From NCBI RefSeq assembly GCF_002056295.1, contig NZ_CP020100.1:504001-568000 (forward strand): a stretch of DNA of 64,000 nt. The letters run 5' to 3'. Positions 53,596-62,787 of the stretch are shown here, in pieces. The translations under genes and the position numbers were made by a program. The stretch's first letter is position 1. Each line of letters opens with the position of its first letter. The DNA comes from Halopseudomonas phragmitis. Its GTDB lineage: Bacteria > Pseudomonadota > Gammaproteobacteria > Pseudomonadales > Pseudomonadaceae. A model generated the notes under the pieces. It saw only the letters and a list, made by a program, of their open reading frames with translations, ran no database searches and was not told the origin of the DNA.

Positions 53596-56500
53596 TGGTG
53601 GCCCCGATCGTGATATCACCCGAGATCTGATCGATCAACAGACCGTGGCCGGCGGCATCGGTGGAGGTAATACTGGCGAAGGTAGAAGCCATGGTCACCG
53701 GGTCGATATCCAGGGCGGTGCCATTGGTGGTGTTGATGCTGCCAGCGGTGTTGCCGAACAGGAATTCCTCGCTGCCGCCCTTGTCCGCATCGCGGATAAA
53801 CAGGCCCGTACCACCATCGTTGCCAATATTGAGTGTGCCGAAGCCGATGCTGCCCAGCACATCATTGAGCCACAAACCGTGACCACTGATATTGCTGGGG
53901 TTGATGAGGTCTCCAATGCTGGTGTTGCCACCGGCCACCTGCTGGATGCCGGCAGCATCGGGATCGGCGTCGAAGATGGCATTGTCGACCAGCAGGCCGC
54001 CTGTGCCGGTATTGATGGCGTTGCCGTCCAGGCTGGTGATGAACAGCGTACCGGCGCCTGCGGTGCCGTTGAGTTCCATACCCGCGCCAGAGCCAGCGTT
54101 GACTGTGTTGCCATCCACCGCCAGACGCAGATCGCCCGCGCCGGTGTTGCGCAGGAAGATGCCCCGGCCCAGGGCATTCACGGTGAGGTTGTTAAGACTG
54201 GCCGTGCGGCTGGTCGCGTCGGTGTTCACCACCTCAATGCCGGTATTGGCCAGGGCGCCGTTGCCGCCCAGAGTCAGGTTATTCAGGGACAGGTTGGCGT
54301 TGTTGACCAGAATACCGCCATCGTTGGTGCCGTCGATGCTGCCACCATTGACAGCGAAGGTGCCGCTGCTGGCGGTCGCACTACCCAGGCGCAGACCGTA
54401 GGCACCGGCACCGTCCACCACCAGTTCGTTGATGGTCACCGCACCGCTGATGTTGTTGGCCAACACGCCCGAGCCACCCGCATTGCTCAGACTGGTCGTG
54501 CCATTGAGGTTCACGGTGCCGGCAATGTTGTTCAGTGTCAGGGCGTTGTTGCTGCTCGTGGTGGTGTTCACAGTCAGACCGTTCAGGTCCACCGCCGCAC
54601 TGGCGTTGATGTTCTGGATAAGACTGCCGGCGCTGTTGCTGTCGCTCAGGGCGCCGGTCAGGGTAATACTGCCGCCAGTGATGGCACTGCTGTTACCGAT
54701 ACTCAGAAAACGGCTGCCGCCGCTGTTGGTGATATCGCCAGTAAACAGAAGCTCGCCACTGGTACCATTGATCATCAGCGCCGCCTGAAGTGACGCCGTG
54801 CCGGTGTGTACCAGGTTGGCGCCGATGTTCATATCGACGCTGCCGCCGGCGAGCACGACAGTGCTCTGGGGCCCCGTGTGGGTCCAGGTGCCGCCGGTGG
54901 CATTGACGCTGCCACTGTTATCGGCCAGATGCAGGGCGGTGCCGTTGTTGGCAATGACGTTGAGGTTATTCAGGTTGAGCGTGCCACTGGCCGCTTGGTT
55001 ATCCATGCGTATGCCGAGACCGGCAAGGGGGGTGGTGTTGCCAAAGTTGCCATTATTGAAGCTGATGGTGCCGTTGTTTTGATCCAGCGTCAGCGCCCGC
55101 AGGCCGCCCTGGATATCCAGATTGTTGAACACCAGATCGTTGGCGGTGTTCTGGGTGTTGATGCCGAAGTTGCCGGCGTTGCTGATCTGCACCTCATTAA
55201 TCTGCAAGGTGCCACCGCTGGTGGCTTGCAGGTGGATACCGTGGTTCAGGTTGCTGCCGCCCGCAGCACTGGTGGAGTGCACCGAACCCAGGGTGATGCC
55301 GTCGCTGTGAATGACCACATCGTTCAGGTTCAGCGCCTGGCCGGCGTCGGCGTGGATGCGGCTGGACTGGTCGATGCCCAGGGTCAGGCCGCCGATGGCG
55401 CTCAGGCCCATGCCCGCACTGGCCTGAATGTCCAGGCCGCCAAAGTGCACCGCGCCACTGCCGGCGAGGGTCACGGCGTTGTTGCCCACACGGTTGAAAG
55501 CATCGATATCCACCGCGCCAAAGTTGAGCGTGCCGCCGCTCTGGCCAGCCATGCGGATCACATGATCTGAACCGGCATGGCCGTCACTGGTGATGTTACC
55601 CAGGCTGATGGTGCCGCCACTCTGGCCGTTGATGTCGATCAGATGTGCGCTCAGATTACCGGCGTTGAGGTTGAAGCCTCCGGCGTTGATATCCCGAGCA
55701 CCGGCGCCGATGTTAAAGGCCCCACCGGCCAACGCACCGCTCTGGGTGACATTGTTCAGGGTAATGGCTCCGGTGCTGGCGCCGCCCTGATCAATGCTGA
55801 ACAGGTAGTGGTTGGTGGCGGAAGACAAGCTGGTGTCGGTGAGCGTGACTGTTGCGACGTTATTGTTCAGCAACACCGCTGAGGCGCCATTGGCCTGCAA
55901 GCTGGCGCCACTGACCTGCACACTGCCGCCAGTGGTGTTGCGCACCTGCAGGAGGCCGCCGCTCAGCACCCCGCTGCCGGCACTGAGCAGCAGATTGGCG
56001 TTGCCGCCGTCAAGGTTGAGCAGCCCACTGCCCGTATTTACATCATTGTGACTGAAGCTCAGCGTGCCACTGGCATTGCGCAGGTCGAAGGTAAAGTCAT
56101 TGCTGCTGCCAAACACGCTGTTGCTGACACTCAGGTCGCTGAAACCATCGCCAAAGATGGCGCTGCTGCCACCGGAGAAGGCAACGTGGCGAATCTGGTT
56201 GCCATTGCCGACGCTGATGATGTGGCCGGTGCTACTGGTCAGTACCGCAGCACCATTGCCGGTCGGGTCTGAGATCGACAACCCGGCTGGCACGCCGATG
56301 ATATTGATCGGAACTTCCAGGCCGAAGCTGTTGCCATTACCGAAGCTGCTGACCACCTGACCGTCCGACAAGGTGAAGCTGCCGCCAGCCAAGGCGCTGA
56401 AATCGACCACATTACCGTCGTTAACGAATACGAAGGTGGTAGCCAGCCCGGTGTCGGCACGCGCTTGCGCGGCGCTGACCGAAGCCAGATTGCTGACACT

Positions 56501-59500
56501 ACTGCCATCGCCAGCCCCACTGGCATTGGCGGCAACAAAATACAGATCCCCCACTTGCCCAGCAGACGGGTTGAAACGGAAATTACCGTTCAGCGCCACG
56601 CCCGTCAGATCGTAGGTACCCCGTGTGCTGTCCAGTCCAATACCGTCGAGTACCACGGCAGCACCGCTGGCGGTGATGCTGCCCCCGCCGAAGATGAACA
56701 GTGCGTCAGCACTGTCAGCCAGATCATCGCTGCGACTGAACTGGATACCAGTTTCGCTGAAGTTTTCCAGCACGCCGCCCTGAGCGATCTGGATAATACC
56801 GGCGGCCCGCGTCAGGTCGATGGCCGTACGTGCGCCATCAACATCCAGTCGGCTGGCGTTGAAACTGCCGGAAAATCCTTCGAAATTGACTCCTGTAGCG
56901 CCGATATCTAGCAGGCTGACGTCGCCGAAACTGAGCTCACCACTGGCGCCGTCCAGGCGAATACCGTCCAGGCCGGTCTTCTCGATCAGGGTCTGGCCAA
57001 AACTGAAGTCGCCGTCGGAATTGATCACCACAATGCCGTCGCCACCAGCATTGATCACCTGGGTAGCGCCAATGACTATCGAGCCTGAGATGGTATCAAT
57101 GAGAATGCCGCTGCCAGCCGCATCGGTTGAACGCACGCTGGCAAACTGCGAGTCCATGGTGACTGGGTCGATGTCGATGGCGCTGCCGCCCTGAGTATCG
57201 ATACTACCGCCGCTGTTAGCGAAGGCGAAGCTGCCGCCTTTGCCTTCGGCATCGCGAATGTACAAACCGGTACCGTTGCTGTTGGCAATATCCAGCGCCG
57301 ACAGCGCAAGATTACCGAGCACATTATTCAGCCACAGGCCATCGCCCTCGATGGCGCCCAGATCAAGTGGATTACCGATTGCGATATCACCACCGGCCAC
57401 CGACTGGTAGCCGGCAGCCAGCGGGTCGGCATCAAAGATCACGCTCTCAAACAGCATCGCACCGCTACCGGCACGGACAATCTGGTTGCCCTGCAAGGCG
57501 GTGACAAACAGTTCGCCACTGCCTGCACTGCCGTCTACCCGCACAGCGCTGCCATCGGCACCGATGCGGCTGTCATTAAGTTCCAGCCACAGATCGCCAC
57601 TACCCTGGTTGTCGACACTCAAACCATGACCGCCGGCATCCACCTCAAGCTGATTGAGGCGATAGCGACGCGTGATGGCATCGTTATTGATCAGCACGAT
57701 GGCATCGTTATTGATCGGGTCATTGCCGCCCACTCGCAGGGCGTTGATCAGTATTTCGGTATTGATCGCCACAATCGCCTGGGCGGCATCATCAATGCTA
57801 CCGTCCTCGATCGTCACCTGCCCATTGTTGGCTGCCAGCGAGCCCATCGTCAGACCCGCGCCTGCGATACCACTGAGCGCCAATTGGTCAAAGCTCAGGG
57901 TGCCGTCGATCCCGTCCAGCACGATGGCATCTCCACCAGCCCCACTGATGCTGGTCACACCGGCAAAACGCAGATCACCCTGCAGACCATTGACCAGTAC
58001 CGCGTTGCCGAGCAGGTTGCCGGCCTCCAGCTGAATCTGCAGGCCACCGACGCTGACGTTTTGCAGGTTGAGCGCCACACCCTGCTGCTGGTCGAGGTGC
58101 ACCGGCTGGCCAGTACTCAGACTGACACCTTCGGCGTGCAGACCGTTACCCGCGCTGACCGTCAGCGACAGGCTGTCAAAGGATACGCTGCCAGCACCAC
58201 TACCCTGCAGACTGATGGCCTGCCCACCGGGGCTGTTGTAGCCGCTGATCTGTACATCAGCGAAGCTCAGGCTGCCGCCGCTCTGGTTAGTGCTGATGAT
58301 CACGTTGGCCGCGCTGGAGCCACTGCTGAGCAGATTGCCCAGCGCGATGCTGCCACCGCTTTGCTGGTCGATGCGTACCAACGGCGCCGTTCCACCAGTG
58401 GCATTGATGGCAATGCCACTGGCCAGAATGTCGCGCGCGCCACGACCGATATCAAAGGCTGTGCCGCTGTTGCTGTCCAGGCTGCCGGACAGACTGATAC
58501 GGCCCGTGCTGTCGCCGCTGAAGGTATCGATCAAGAAGGCGGTATCGCCAGCCTGGCGATTGACCTGCAACTGACTCAGGCTGATGTCGGCAGCATTGTT
58601 GTCGAGCGTTACCGCGGCCCCACCCTGGGTCGCCAACTGCGCCCCTTGGATGCTGATGCTGCCACCCAGAGTATCGCGAATGCTTAGTCCCTGGCCCTGC
58701 AACAATCCGGAGCCGACACTGATGTTTACCTCGGCGTCACCACCGTCGATGCGCAGTAGTTGGCCGGTGCCGACGATATGGTTGTTCAGCAGATTGACAC
58801 TACCGCTCATGCCGACCAGCGCCAGCGCCTGATCATAGACACCACTGATCTGCGTGCCGAGCAGGCTCAGGCCGCTGTGGCCATCGGCGTAGACCGCACT
58901 GTTGCCGTTGCCGAGCAATTCGACGTGGCTGATCAGACTGTTGCCGGCGGTACTGATCACGCTGCCGCTGTTGCTGGTCAATTGGGCCGCGCCGTTGCCG
59001 GTCGGGTCGAGCAGTTGCGCACCAGCGATATCGCCAATGATATTCAGCGGCACATCCAGCCCCAGGCTGTTGCCATTGCCGAAACCGGTAATGGCCTGCC
59101 CGGCCGACAATTGGAAGGTTCCACCAGCCAACCCGGAGACATCGATAACGCTGCCGTCGTTGACGAATACGAAGGTGGTCGCCAGGCCACTGTCGGCGCG
59201 TGTCTGGGCGTCGGCAATACTGGCCAGATTGGCCGTATCACTGCCGCTGCCATTGCCGGTGGCGCTGGCAGCCACGAAGTACAGATCACCGATCACGCCA
59301 GCGTTGGGGCTGAAACGGAAATCACCCTGCAGGTCAACACCGGTGAAATCGTAAAGGCCCGAGAGCGGGTCCAGGCCGATGCCGTCGAGCACGAAACCAC
59401 CCGGACCGGCGACGATGCTGCCACCTCCGAAGCGGAACTGCGCGTTGGCGCTGCGCGCTGTATCATCGGTATTGCTGAACTGCACACCAACGCTGCTGAA

Positions 59501-61606
59501 ACCTGTGATATCACCACCGTCAACGATCTCGATCTGCCCGGTCGCGGCGGTCAAATCGATGGCCGTCACGCCCCCGTCGATATCCAGACGCTGAATCACA
59601 ATATCGGTGCTGCTGTCTTCCAGGTTCAGGCCGACATTGGCGCTGTCACGAATCTGCACCGCGCCCATCTGCAACGATCCATTGCCGCCGCTGATGCGTA
59701 TCCCGTCACTGCCGGCCTGCTCGATCAGCACCTCTGCGAGATTCAGCTCACCGGCAACGTCTTCAAGCTGCACACCATATCCGGCGGCAGCGCGCGAGGT
59801 CAGGCTATCGAGCGCCAAACCGGCACTGCCCACACTCAGCGATTCCAATCGCAGCGCGCTGCCCCCATCGCTGGCCAGGCTGTTGCTGCCGCTCAGCGAC
59901 AGGCTGCCGAGCTGACGCGCCACGAAGGCATCGCCGGCATCGATGGCGATATCCACCCCACCAGCCAGATGCACTTCAGTATTCGGGCTGGCATCCAGAA
60001 AAACACCACCAGACGCGCCAGTAGCGCGCACAGGCGCATCGACCTGCAACGAACCGCCGGTCATGTTGCGCACATCCAGCAGGTTGCCCGCCTGGCTGCG
60101 CTCCAGGCTGCCGGAAGCGAAGTGCACATCGGCATCGCCACCGTCGATTTGCAGTCCCGAGACCTGCATCTGTGTCAGCTGCACGCGACCGCCGACCGCA
60201 TTGAGCTGCAGATCACCTACGCGCCCCTGCGTCAGGCTCAGATCACTGACGCCATTGGCGATCAACCCACCATTGAGATCTACTCCGGAAATGCGCGCAT
60301 CATTACCGCTGACCGTCAGCCCGGTATCCAACTGGGCACGTCCCTCAGGCGCACTGAAGACACCGGTCAGACCTGAGGTGGTCGAACCACGCACAGTGAT
60401 ACCCGCTCCGCCGGACAAGACCCGCAGGCTGTTGGCCGACAGGTTGCCACCCTCAGCAAAGGCTCCGCCGTCGGCACTCAGCACCAACAGCCCGTCATCC
60501 TCGACCAGATTATTCAGCGCCTGGGTCAATCCAGCCGGATTGGCCGCCGTACCGTCACCGCTGGCACCGGCCTGGGCATAAACCACTCGACCGATGGCCT
60601 GACCATCTTCGTAGACCGCCAGCTCGTTGACCGCCGGCAAGGTTACCGAGCCCACTTTGCGCGTGCTGTCGATCGCCACCACGTCAACATCGCGCACCGG
60701 CTGGGCAAGCATGCGATCACGCTGCCAGTCGCTGCCACTGCGCTGCGCACTGCGGCTACCGCCACCGAGCGGAATGTTCAAGCCCACACTGACGTAACTG
60801 TTGGTGCCACGCACTCCATCATTCTGCCACTCAGCACCCAGGCTGAGGCTGGCGCCGGCCTTCAGGCCATCCAGCGGCGCCTGCCATTGGGCGCGCAGAC
60901 GCGGCCCCTCGACAGCACGAGCGCCACTGGCATCAAATTTGTAATAGCCGGCATAGACGGCCACATCATGGGCAATACCGGGTATGTGAAAGCCCAGCTC
61001 CAGATCATGACCACCGAGCGAGCGCTCTTCGCGCTGAAAGGTATTCTGAATCACGCCATCGGCGACGAAGGTCAGTTGCGAGTCGATCACCTGCAACTCA
61101 GCATCACGCACCTCGGTATCGGTGAACTGGCCACCAACAGATGCCGAACGCCGGCCTACGGGAACGTAACGATTGACGCGAGCGCTGTAGAGCGCGCTCT
61201 GCACTTCAAGCCCCAACGTGGCCTGACGAAAACGGTTGCCCTCACGGCTGTGCAGATGATCGTAATAGCCATACAGGCCGAACAGCAGCTCATCATCAGC
61301 CTCCCAGCGGAACCCCAAACCGAGGTTATATTCCTGAGAGGAACGATCATCGGCGCGTCCGCGCAAGTCGGCAAACAGAAGATGGTCGGGGTTTTGAGTC
61401 AGCGGCAGCATCAGCCCGAGGGTGGCGATATTGCGCTGATTACCGAGTTTGATTTCCTGATACAGCTGCGGTGACCAGTAGGCCATGCGCTGTTCGATGT
61501 CGGCCAGGGCATCGGCCATCTCTGTGGCCTGAGCCATCGCTGGACCACAGAGGCCGAGCAACCAGTAGTACTTGAGGGAACTGCCGTGAAATGCCTTGCC
61601 CGCCAT
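50057..61606 (-). CDS. giant inverse autotransporter (intimin-like barrel) with beta-solenoid passenger, 3849 residues
   Basis: A signal peptide ends near residue 26 (GLCGPAMAQA). Residues ~27-300 form an inverse-autotransporter beta-barrel (LGLMLPLTQNPDHLLFADLR, LGLGFRWEADDELLFGLYGY, SYVSVGLNIPLGGGSR). The remaining ~3500 residues are Gly/Asn/Ser/Asp-rich short repeats (GxxLNLxxVxxxGxxGIxL type) of a right-handed beta-helix, with no Ig-like or lectin domain as in intimin or invasin. Helix-start segments recur near residues 341, 773, 1686 and 2841. A few Cys lie near the C-terminus (SICCSG, ATLCGN). Predicted cell-surface fibre or adhesin; it heads the collar-protein operon. Confidence 0.9.
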   Translation of the reverse strand: MAGKAFHGSSLKYYWLLGLCGPAMAQATEMADALADIEQRMAYWSPQLYQEIKLGNQRNIATLGLMLPLTQNPDHLLFADLRGRADDRSSQEYNLGLGFRWEADDELLFGLYGYYDHLHSREGNRFRQATLGLEVQSALYSARVNRYVPVGRRSASVGGQFTDTEVRDAELQVIDSQLTFVADGVIQNTFQREERSLGGHDLELGFHIPGIAHDVAVYAGYYKFDASGARAVEGPRLRAQWQAPLDGLKAGASLSLGAEWQNDGVRGTNSYVSVGLNIPLGGGSRSAQRSGSDWQRDRMLAQPVRDVDVVAIDSTRKVGSVTLPAVNELAVYEDGQAIGRVVYAQAGASGDGTAANPAGLTQALNNLVEDDGLLVLSADGGAFAEGGNLSANSLRVLSGGAGITVRGSTTSGLTGVFSAPEGRAQLDTGLTVSGNDARISGVDLNGGLIANGVSDLSLTQGRVGDLQLNAVGGRVQLTQMQVSGLQIDGGDADVHFASGSLERSQAGNLLDVRNMTGGSLQVDAPVRATGASGGVFLDASPNTEVHLAGGVDIAIDAGDAFVARQLGSLSLSGSNSLASDGGSALRLESLSVGSAGLALDSLTSRAAAGYGVQLEDVAGELNLAEVLIEQAGSDGIRISGGNGSLQMGAVQIRDSANVGLNLEDSSTDIVIQRLDIDGGVTAIDLTAATGQIEIVDGGDITGFSSVGVQFSNTDDTARSANAQFRFGGGSIVAGPGGFVLDGIGLDPLSGLYDFTGVDLQGDFRFSPNAGVIGDLYFVAASATGNGSGSDTANLASIADAQTRADSGLATTFVFVNDGSVIDVSGLAGGTFQLSAGQAITGFGNGNSLGLDVPLNIIGDIAGAQLLDPTGNGAAQLTSNSGSVISTAGNSLISHVELLGNGNSAVYADGHSGLSLLGTQISGVYDQALALVGMSGSVNLLNNHIVGTGQLLRIDGGDAEVNISVGSGLLQGQGLSIRDTLGGSISIQGAQLATQGGAAVTLDNNAADISLSQLQVNRQAGDTAFLIDTFSGDSTGRISLSGSLDSNSGTAFDIGRGARDILASGIAINATGGTAPLVRIDQQSGGSIALGNLLSSGSSAANVIISTNQSGGSLSFADVQISGYNSPGGQAISLQGSGAGSVSFDSLSLTVSAGNGLHAEGVSLSTGQPVHLDQQQGVALNLQNVSVGGLQIQLEAGNLLGNAVLVNGLQGDLRFAGVTSISGAGGDAIVLDGIDGTLSFDQLALSGIAGAGLTMGSLAANNGQVTIEDGSIDDAAQAIVAINTEILINALRVGGNDPINNDAIVLINNDAITRRYRLNQLEVDAGGHGLSVDNQGSGDLWLELNDSRIGADGSAVRVDGSAGSGELFVTALQGNQIVRAGSGAMLFESVIFDADPLAAGYQSVAGGDIAIGNPLDLGAIEGDGLWLNNVLGNLALSALDIANSNGTGLYIRDAEGKGGSFAFANSGGSIDTQGGSAIDIDPVTMDSQFASVRSTDAAGSGILIDTISGSIVIGATQVINAGGDGIVVINSDGDFSFGQTLIEKTGLDGIRLDGASGELSFGDVSLLDIGATGVNFEGFSGSFNASRLDVDGARTAIDLTRAAGIIQIAQGGVLENFSETGIQFSRSDDLADSADALFIFGGGSITASGAAVVLDGIGLDSTRGTYDLTGVALNGNFRFNPSAGQVGDLYFVAANASGAGDGSSVSNLASVSAAQARADTGLATTFVFVNDGNVVDFSALAGGSFTLSDGQVVSSFGNGNSFGLEVPINIIGVPAGLSISDPTGNGAAVLTSSTGHIISVGNGNQIRHVAFSGGSSAIFGDGFSDLSVSNSVFGSSNDFTFDLRNASGTLSFSHNDVNTGSGLLNLDGGNANLLLSAGSGVLSGGLLQVRNTTGGSVQVSGASLQANGASAVLLNNNVATVTLTDTSLSSATNHYLFSIDQGGASTGAITLNNVTQSGALAGGAFNIGAGARDINAGGFNLNAGNLSAHLIDINGQSGGTISLGNITSDGHAGSDHVIRMAGQSGGTLNFGAVDIDAFNRVGNNAVTLAGSGAVHFGGLDIQASAGMGLSAIGGLTLGIDQSSRIHADAGQALNLNDVVIHSDGITLGSVHSTSAAGGSNLNHGIHLQATSGGTLQINEVQISNAGNFGINTQNTANDLVFNNLDIQGGLRALTLDQNNGTISFNNGNFGNTTPLAGLGIRMDNQAASGTLNLNNLNVIANNGTALHLADNSGSVNATGGTWTHTGPQSTVVLAGGSVDMNIGANLVHTGTASLQAALMINGTSGELLFTGDITNSGGSRFLSIGNSSAITGGSITLTGALSDSNSAGSLIQNINASAAVDLNGLTVNTTTSSNNALTLNNIAGTVNLNGTTSLSNAGGSGVLANNISGAVTINELVVDGAGAYGLRLGSATASSGTFAVNGGSIDGTNDGGILVNNANLSLNNLTLGGNGALANTGIEVVNTDATSRTASLNNLTVNALGRGIFLRNTGAGDLRLAVDGNTVNAGSGAGMELNGTAGAGTLFITSLDGNAINTGTGGLLVDNAIFDADPDAAGIQQVAGGNTSIGDLINPSNISGHGLWLNDVLGSIGFGTLNIGNDGGTGLFIRDADKGGSEEFLFGNTAGSINTTNGTALDIDPVTMASTFASITSTDAAGHGLLIDQISGDITIGATTVTNAGGSGIVVSDSDGNFNFGTTIIDTTGNHGVTLNGATGAIGFGSLNIEAIASTGVDFEGFSGTFSADTLNVGGGVTAIDLTNAGGTITVTNGGTLENFTGTGVQFSRTDDTDDSANASFVFGGGSIVANPGAVVMDSLGLNATLGSYDFTGVSFSGDFRFPGKAGQVGELFFVAANATGLGDGSSINNRATVAAAQARADTGELTTFVFINDGGVIDFFGLADNSFKLSDGQVVSGFGNGNSFGYEAPANLIGDFGAIDIQDPTGNGAALLSTATGNVITLANDNRISHLRIGGGVHGLHGDSFTNLTVEQAEFLAGSGYLFNLVNAGGNVVIRDNSINVSGQLLNLDGGDANLLLQAGSGVLSGHGMRLRNTTGGQLQISGASLLANGAAALTLDGNAAGVTLSDVSLAASTAHYLFDIDRNSASTASIDLGNSTLGSFAGGAFYIGAGARDIDADGFNINTGSQSNRLIDIQGQSGGTLRFGDLVSSGQSGAGMHVIRASQSGGSLLFGDVDISAVNSVGGGAVSLSGTGGSSSFTSLSAALNNGVALDASGVGLAVAGGSLQTQSDRALVLQNVAMGGGGVNFSTVSTQNPLGGAGLLVSGSSGALHVGALTVNGSGTGVNLNGNTGSYRFDALNIGVSGNGFSAENTGSLIVNNAGSGVSASDGFGVRITGTAVSGSGFSQISRSGAGSYGVFLQNNTGTTTFNGLTLSNSGQTGFVADNAGTLAVLGSSNTLSTTGAGALDVSNTSIAAAGLNFRSISANGGTNGIRLNNTGLLGGINVTGNGNSVGDGGTISNSSGAGILLTNGVDARFNGMIINASASHGLDGTVLSGLTPTSNALTFSNGEIRAAGGDAITLTRTSNNLVGGLTLTNVLFDGYARNGLWLNNTSVNAIIELTGLTFRNANQLSNDQAVLFNANMVGNAGFNITVRDSVFGSAFGSGIDSICCSGIRLNAQGSGSHRLDVAGSTFQNISRAGSGTGIVATATQTAQMELLIANNQFIDLDSSSLALGAYDNSVVNGSVTNNQFSGPNLAASVAVRLVGDGGGGGNFSGRFVISDNTINGLEQAVVALSRNTSSGRLDVSILNNNITTSFNNEESIMLNGVNAGATLCGNLQGNSINHTTTFFDDIGILAEGGSQILIAQGSDAAISAANLGATVYSEGSITYNSVCLTP
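53596..57060 (-). repeat. adhesin super-repeat B (protein ~1515-2670)
   Basis: The anchor GDLYFVAANASG begins at residue 1686 (nucleotide 56551). Following segments QARADTGLATTFVFVNDG, DGQVVSSFGNGNSFG and DPTGNGAAVLT match copies A and C closely. It is longer than copy A by ~240 residues of extra coils. Boundaries are approximate. Confidence 0.6.
57061..59800 (-). repeat. adhesin super-repeat A (protein ~603-1515)
   Basis: The anchor GDLYFVAASATG begins at residue 773 (nucleotide 59290), followed by QTRADSGLATTFVFVNDG, GQAITGFGNGNSLG and DPTGNGAAQLT. The distance to the anchor of copy B is 913 residues. A weaker anchor (VVYAQAGASGDGT) occurs at residue 341, right after the barrel. Boundaries are approximate. 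Confidence 0.6.
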
Positions 61607-61729
61607 ACCTCATCACTCCCTGACCCACGGATCATCCCTGCCAGCCCTTGTACGTGAATACCGCACACGTGACGGATCTGATCGTTGTTCTTATTACGGC
61701 GCAAACCTGGCGCCCATTCTTGGGGCGAG

Positions 61730-61758
61730 AGTATAGCCTATCAATGTCAGCTTGACAG
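61730..61758 (-). promoter_or_regulatory. candidate sigma-70 promoter of the giant adhesin operon
   Basis: Minus strand -35 CTGTCA (61758-61753), 17-bp spacer, -10 TATACT (61735-61730). It would give a leader of ~115 nt before ATG 61606. The 271-bp gap to the small heat-shock gene also holds a weak 6-bp GC hairpin (61790-61811). Confidence 0.5.
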
Positions 61759-61877
61759 CAATTGGCAGCCTGAGACCTGACTGGAGCGATCCGGGCCCGC
61801 GAAGACCCGGACCACTCCTTGCAAGTCACCCTCGCAGCTGTTCCAGAACCTGGTTCAGAACACGAACGCCCTGGCGT

Positions 61878-62384
61878 TCACTCGACCTTGATGTGCCGGC
61901 CCTGGGCTGCACCGGGATGCCGTTTAGGCAACTCTATTCTCAGCACACCATCGCGATAGCTGGCCTTGGCGGAATCCGCCTCCACCTCGGCCGGCAACGG
62001 CACAACTCGACGGAAACTGCCATAGGCGCACTGCATGACCCGCCAACGTCCCTCACTGGACTCCTGTTCGAAACGCTTTTCGCCCTTGACCACCAGGCTA
62101 TCACCCAGCACCTCGATCACCAGGTCATCCTTGTGCATACCCGGCACTTCCAGGCGCACCACCAAACGCTTCTCGTCCTCGAACAGATCGCCACCGAGCA
62201 TCGACCAGCTCTGGGTTGGCAGGTAGTGTTCATCATCGACCGAGGCGGCGCTGGGCATATCGCTCTTGTCGCCGGGGTGAAACGTGGTCAGGGCGCTGCC
62301 GGCCGAGCGGGTCAGATGGCGCCAACCCTCGGCCACCGAGTCCCACAGTGCCGAAGCGCTGTCTTTGATATATCGCATGTCCAT
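61878..62384 (-). CDS. Hsp20-family small heat-shock protein 3
   Basis: 168 residues from ATG 62384 (GAGGAGGTG upstream). The alpha-crystallin domain is in the C-terminal two-thirds (LFEDEKRLVVRLEVPGMHKD, then SYRDGVLRIELPKRHPG). The N-terminal arm (SASALWDSVAEGWRHL) differs from the other two. An ATP-independent holdase chaperone in the cytoplasm. Last gene of the three-gene heat-shock operon; no C-terminal IxI motif is obvious. Confidence 0.88.
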   Translation of the reverse strand: MDMRYIKDSASALWDSVAEGWRHLTRSAGSALTTFHPGDKSDMPSAASVDDEHYLPTQSWSMLGGDLFEDEKRLVVRLEVPGMHKDDLVIEVLGDSLVVKGEKRFEQESSEGRWRVMQCAYGSFRRVVPLPAEVEADSAKASYRDGVLRIELPKRHPGAAQGRHIKVE

Positions 62385-62395
62385 GGAGCACCTCC

Positions 62396-62776
62396 TCAGA
62401 CCGGTTCGATGACAATTCGGCGTGGCTGGGCCTGGGCCAGCTTGGGAATGCGCAGATGCAAGACCCCCTGTTCCAACCGGGCACTGATAGCGTCACGATC
62501 AAGTTCATGCGACAGGGTGAAAACCCGCCGGTAACGCGGCACCTGCCATTCAACATGGCTGGCTTCCATGGCCTCAGGGGTTTGCAGACTGATTTCGCCA
62601 GCCAATGTCAGGGTGTCACCTTCAACATCGATTTGCAGTTGCTCTCGTCTAACGCCGGGCATATCGGCCAGCAAAGTGATGCCCTCACTGTCCTCAAGCA
62701 CATCAACCGCCGGGCTGATAGCCGGCAAGCGCGCAGTTTCTACCCCTTGCAGCGCCTTATCTTTTGCGGAGTTCAT
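62396..62776 (-). CDS. Hsp20-family small heat-shock protein 2
   Basis: 126 residues from ATG 62776 with AGGAGGTG ~6 bp upstream. Alpha-crystallin domain VLEDSEGITLLADMPGVRRE, LEQGVLHLRIPKLAQAQPRR. It is close to paralogues found in stress-tolerance clusters. Gap of 11 bp to each neighbour. Confidence 0.9.
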   Translation of the reverse strand: MNSAKDKALQGVETARLPAISPAVDVLEDSEGITLLADMPGVRREQLQIDVEGDTLTLAGEISLQTPEAMEASHVEWQVPRYRRVFTLSHELDRDAISARLEQGVLHLRIPKLAQAQPRRIVIEPV

Positions 62777-62787
62777 CACACACCTCC

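Noticed and set aside
52688-54793. 701-residue plus-strand open frame (and similar long frames at 50699-52078 and 58760-60376)
   Set aside because: All are antisense to the giant adhesin gene; the repetitive, Gly/Asn-codon-rich sense strand keeps the opposite frame open. No SD and no recognisable domain.
50057-61606. CRISPR-like or satellite-like repetition
   Set aside because: The repeats are in-frame coding repeats of a beta-helix protein, vary in length and spacing, and lack identical repeat/spacer units.
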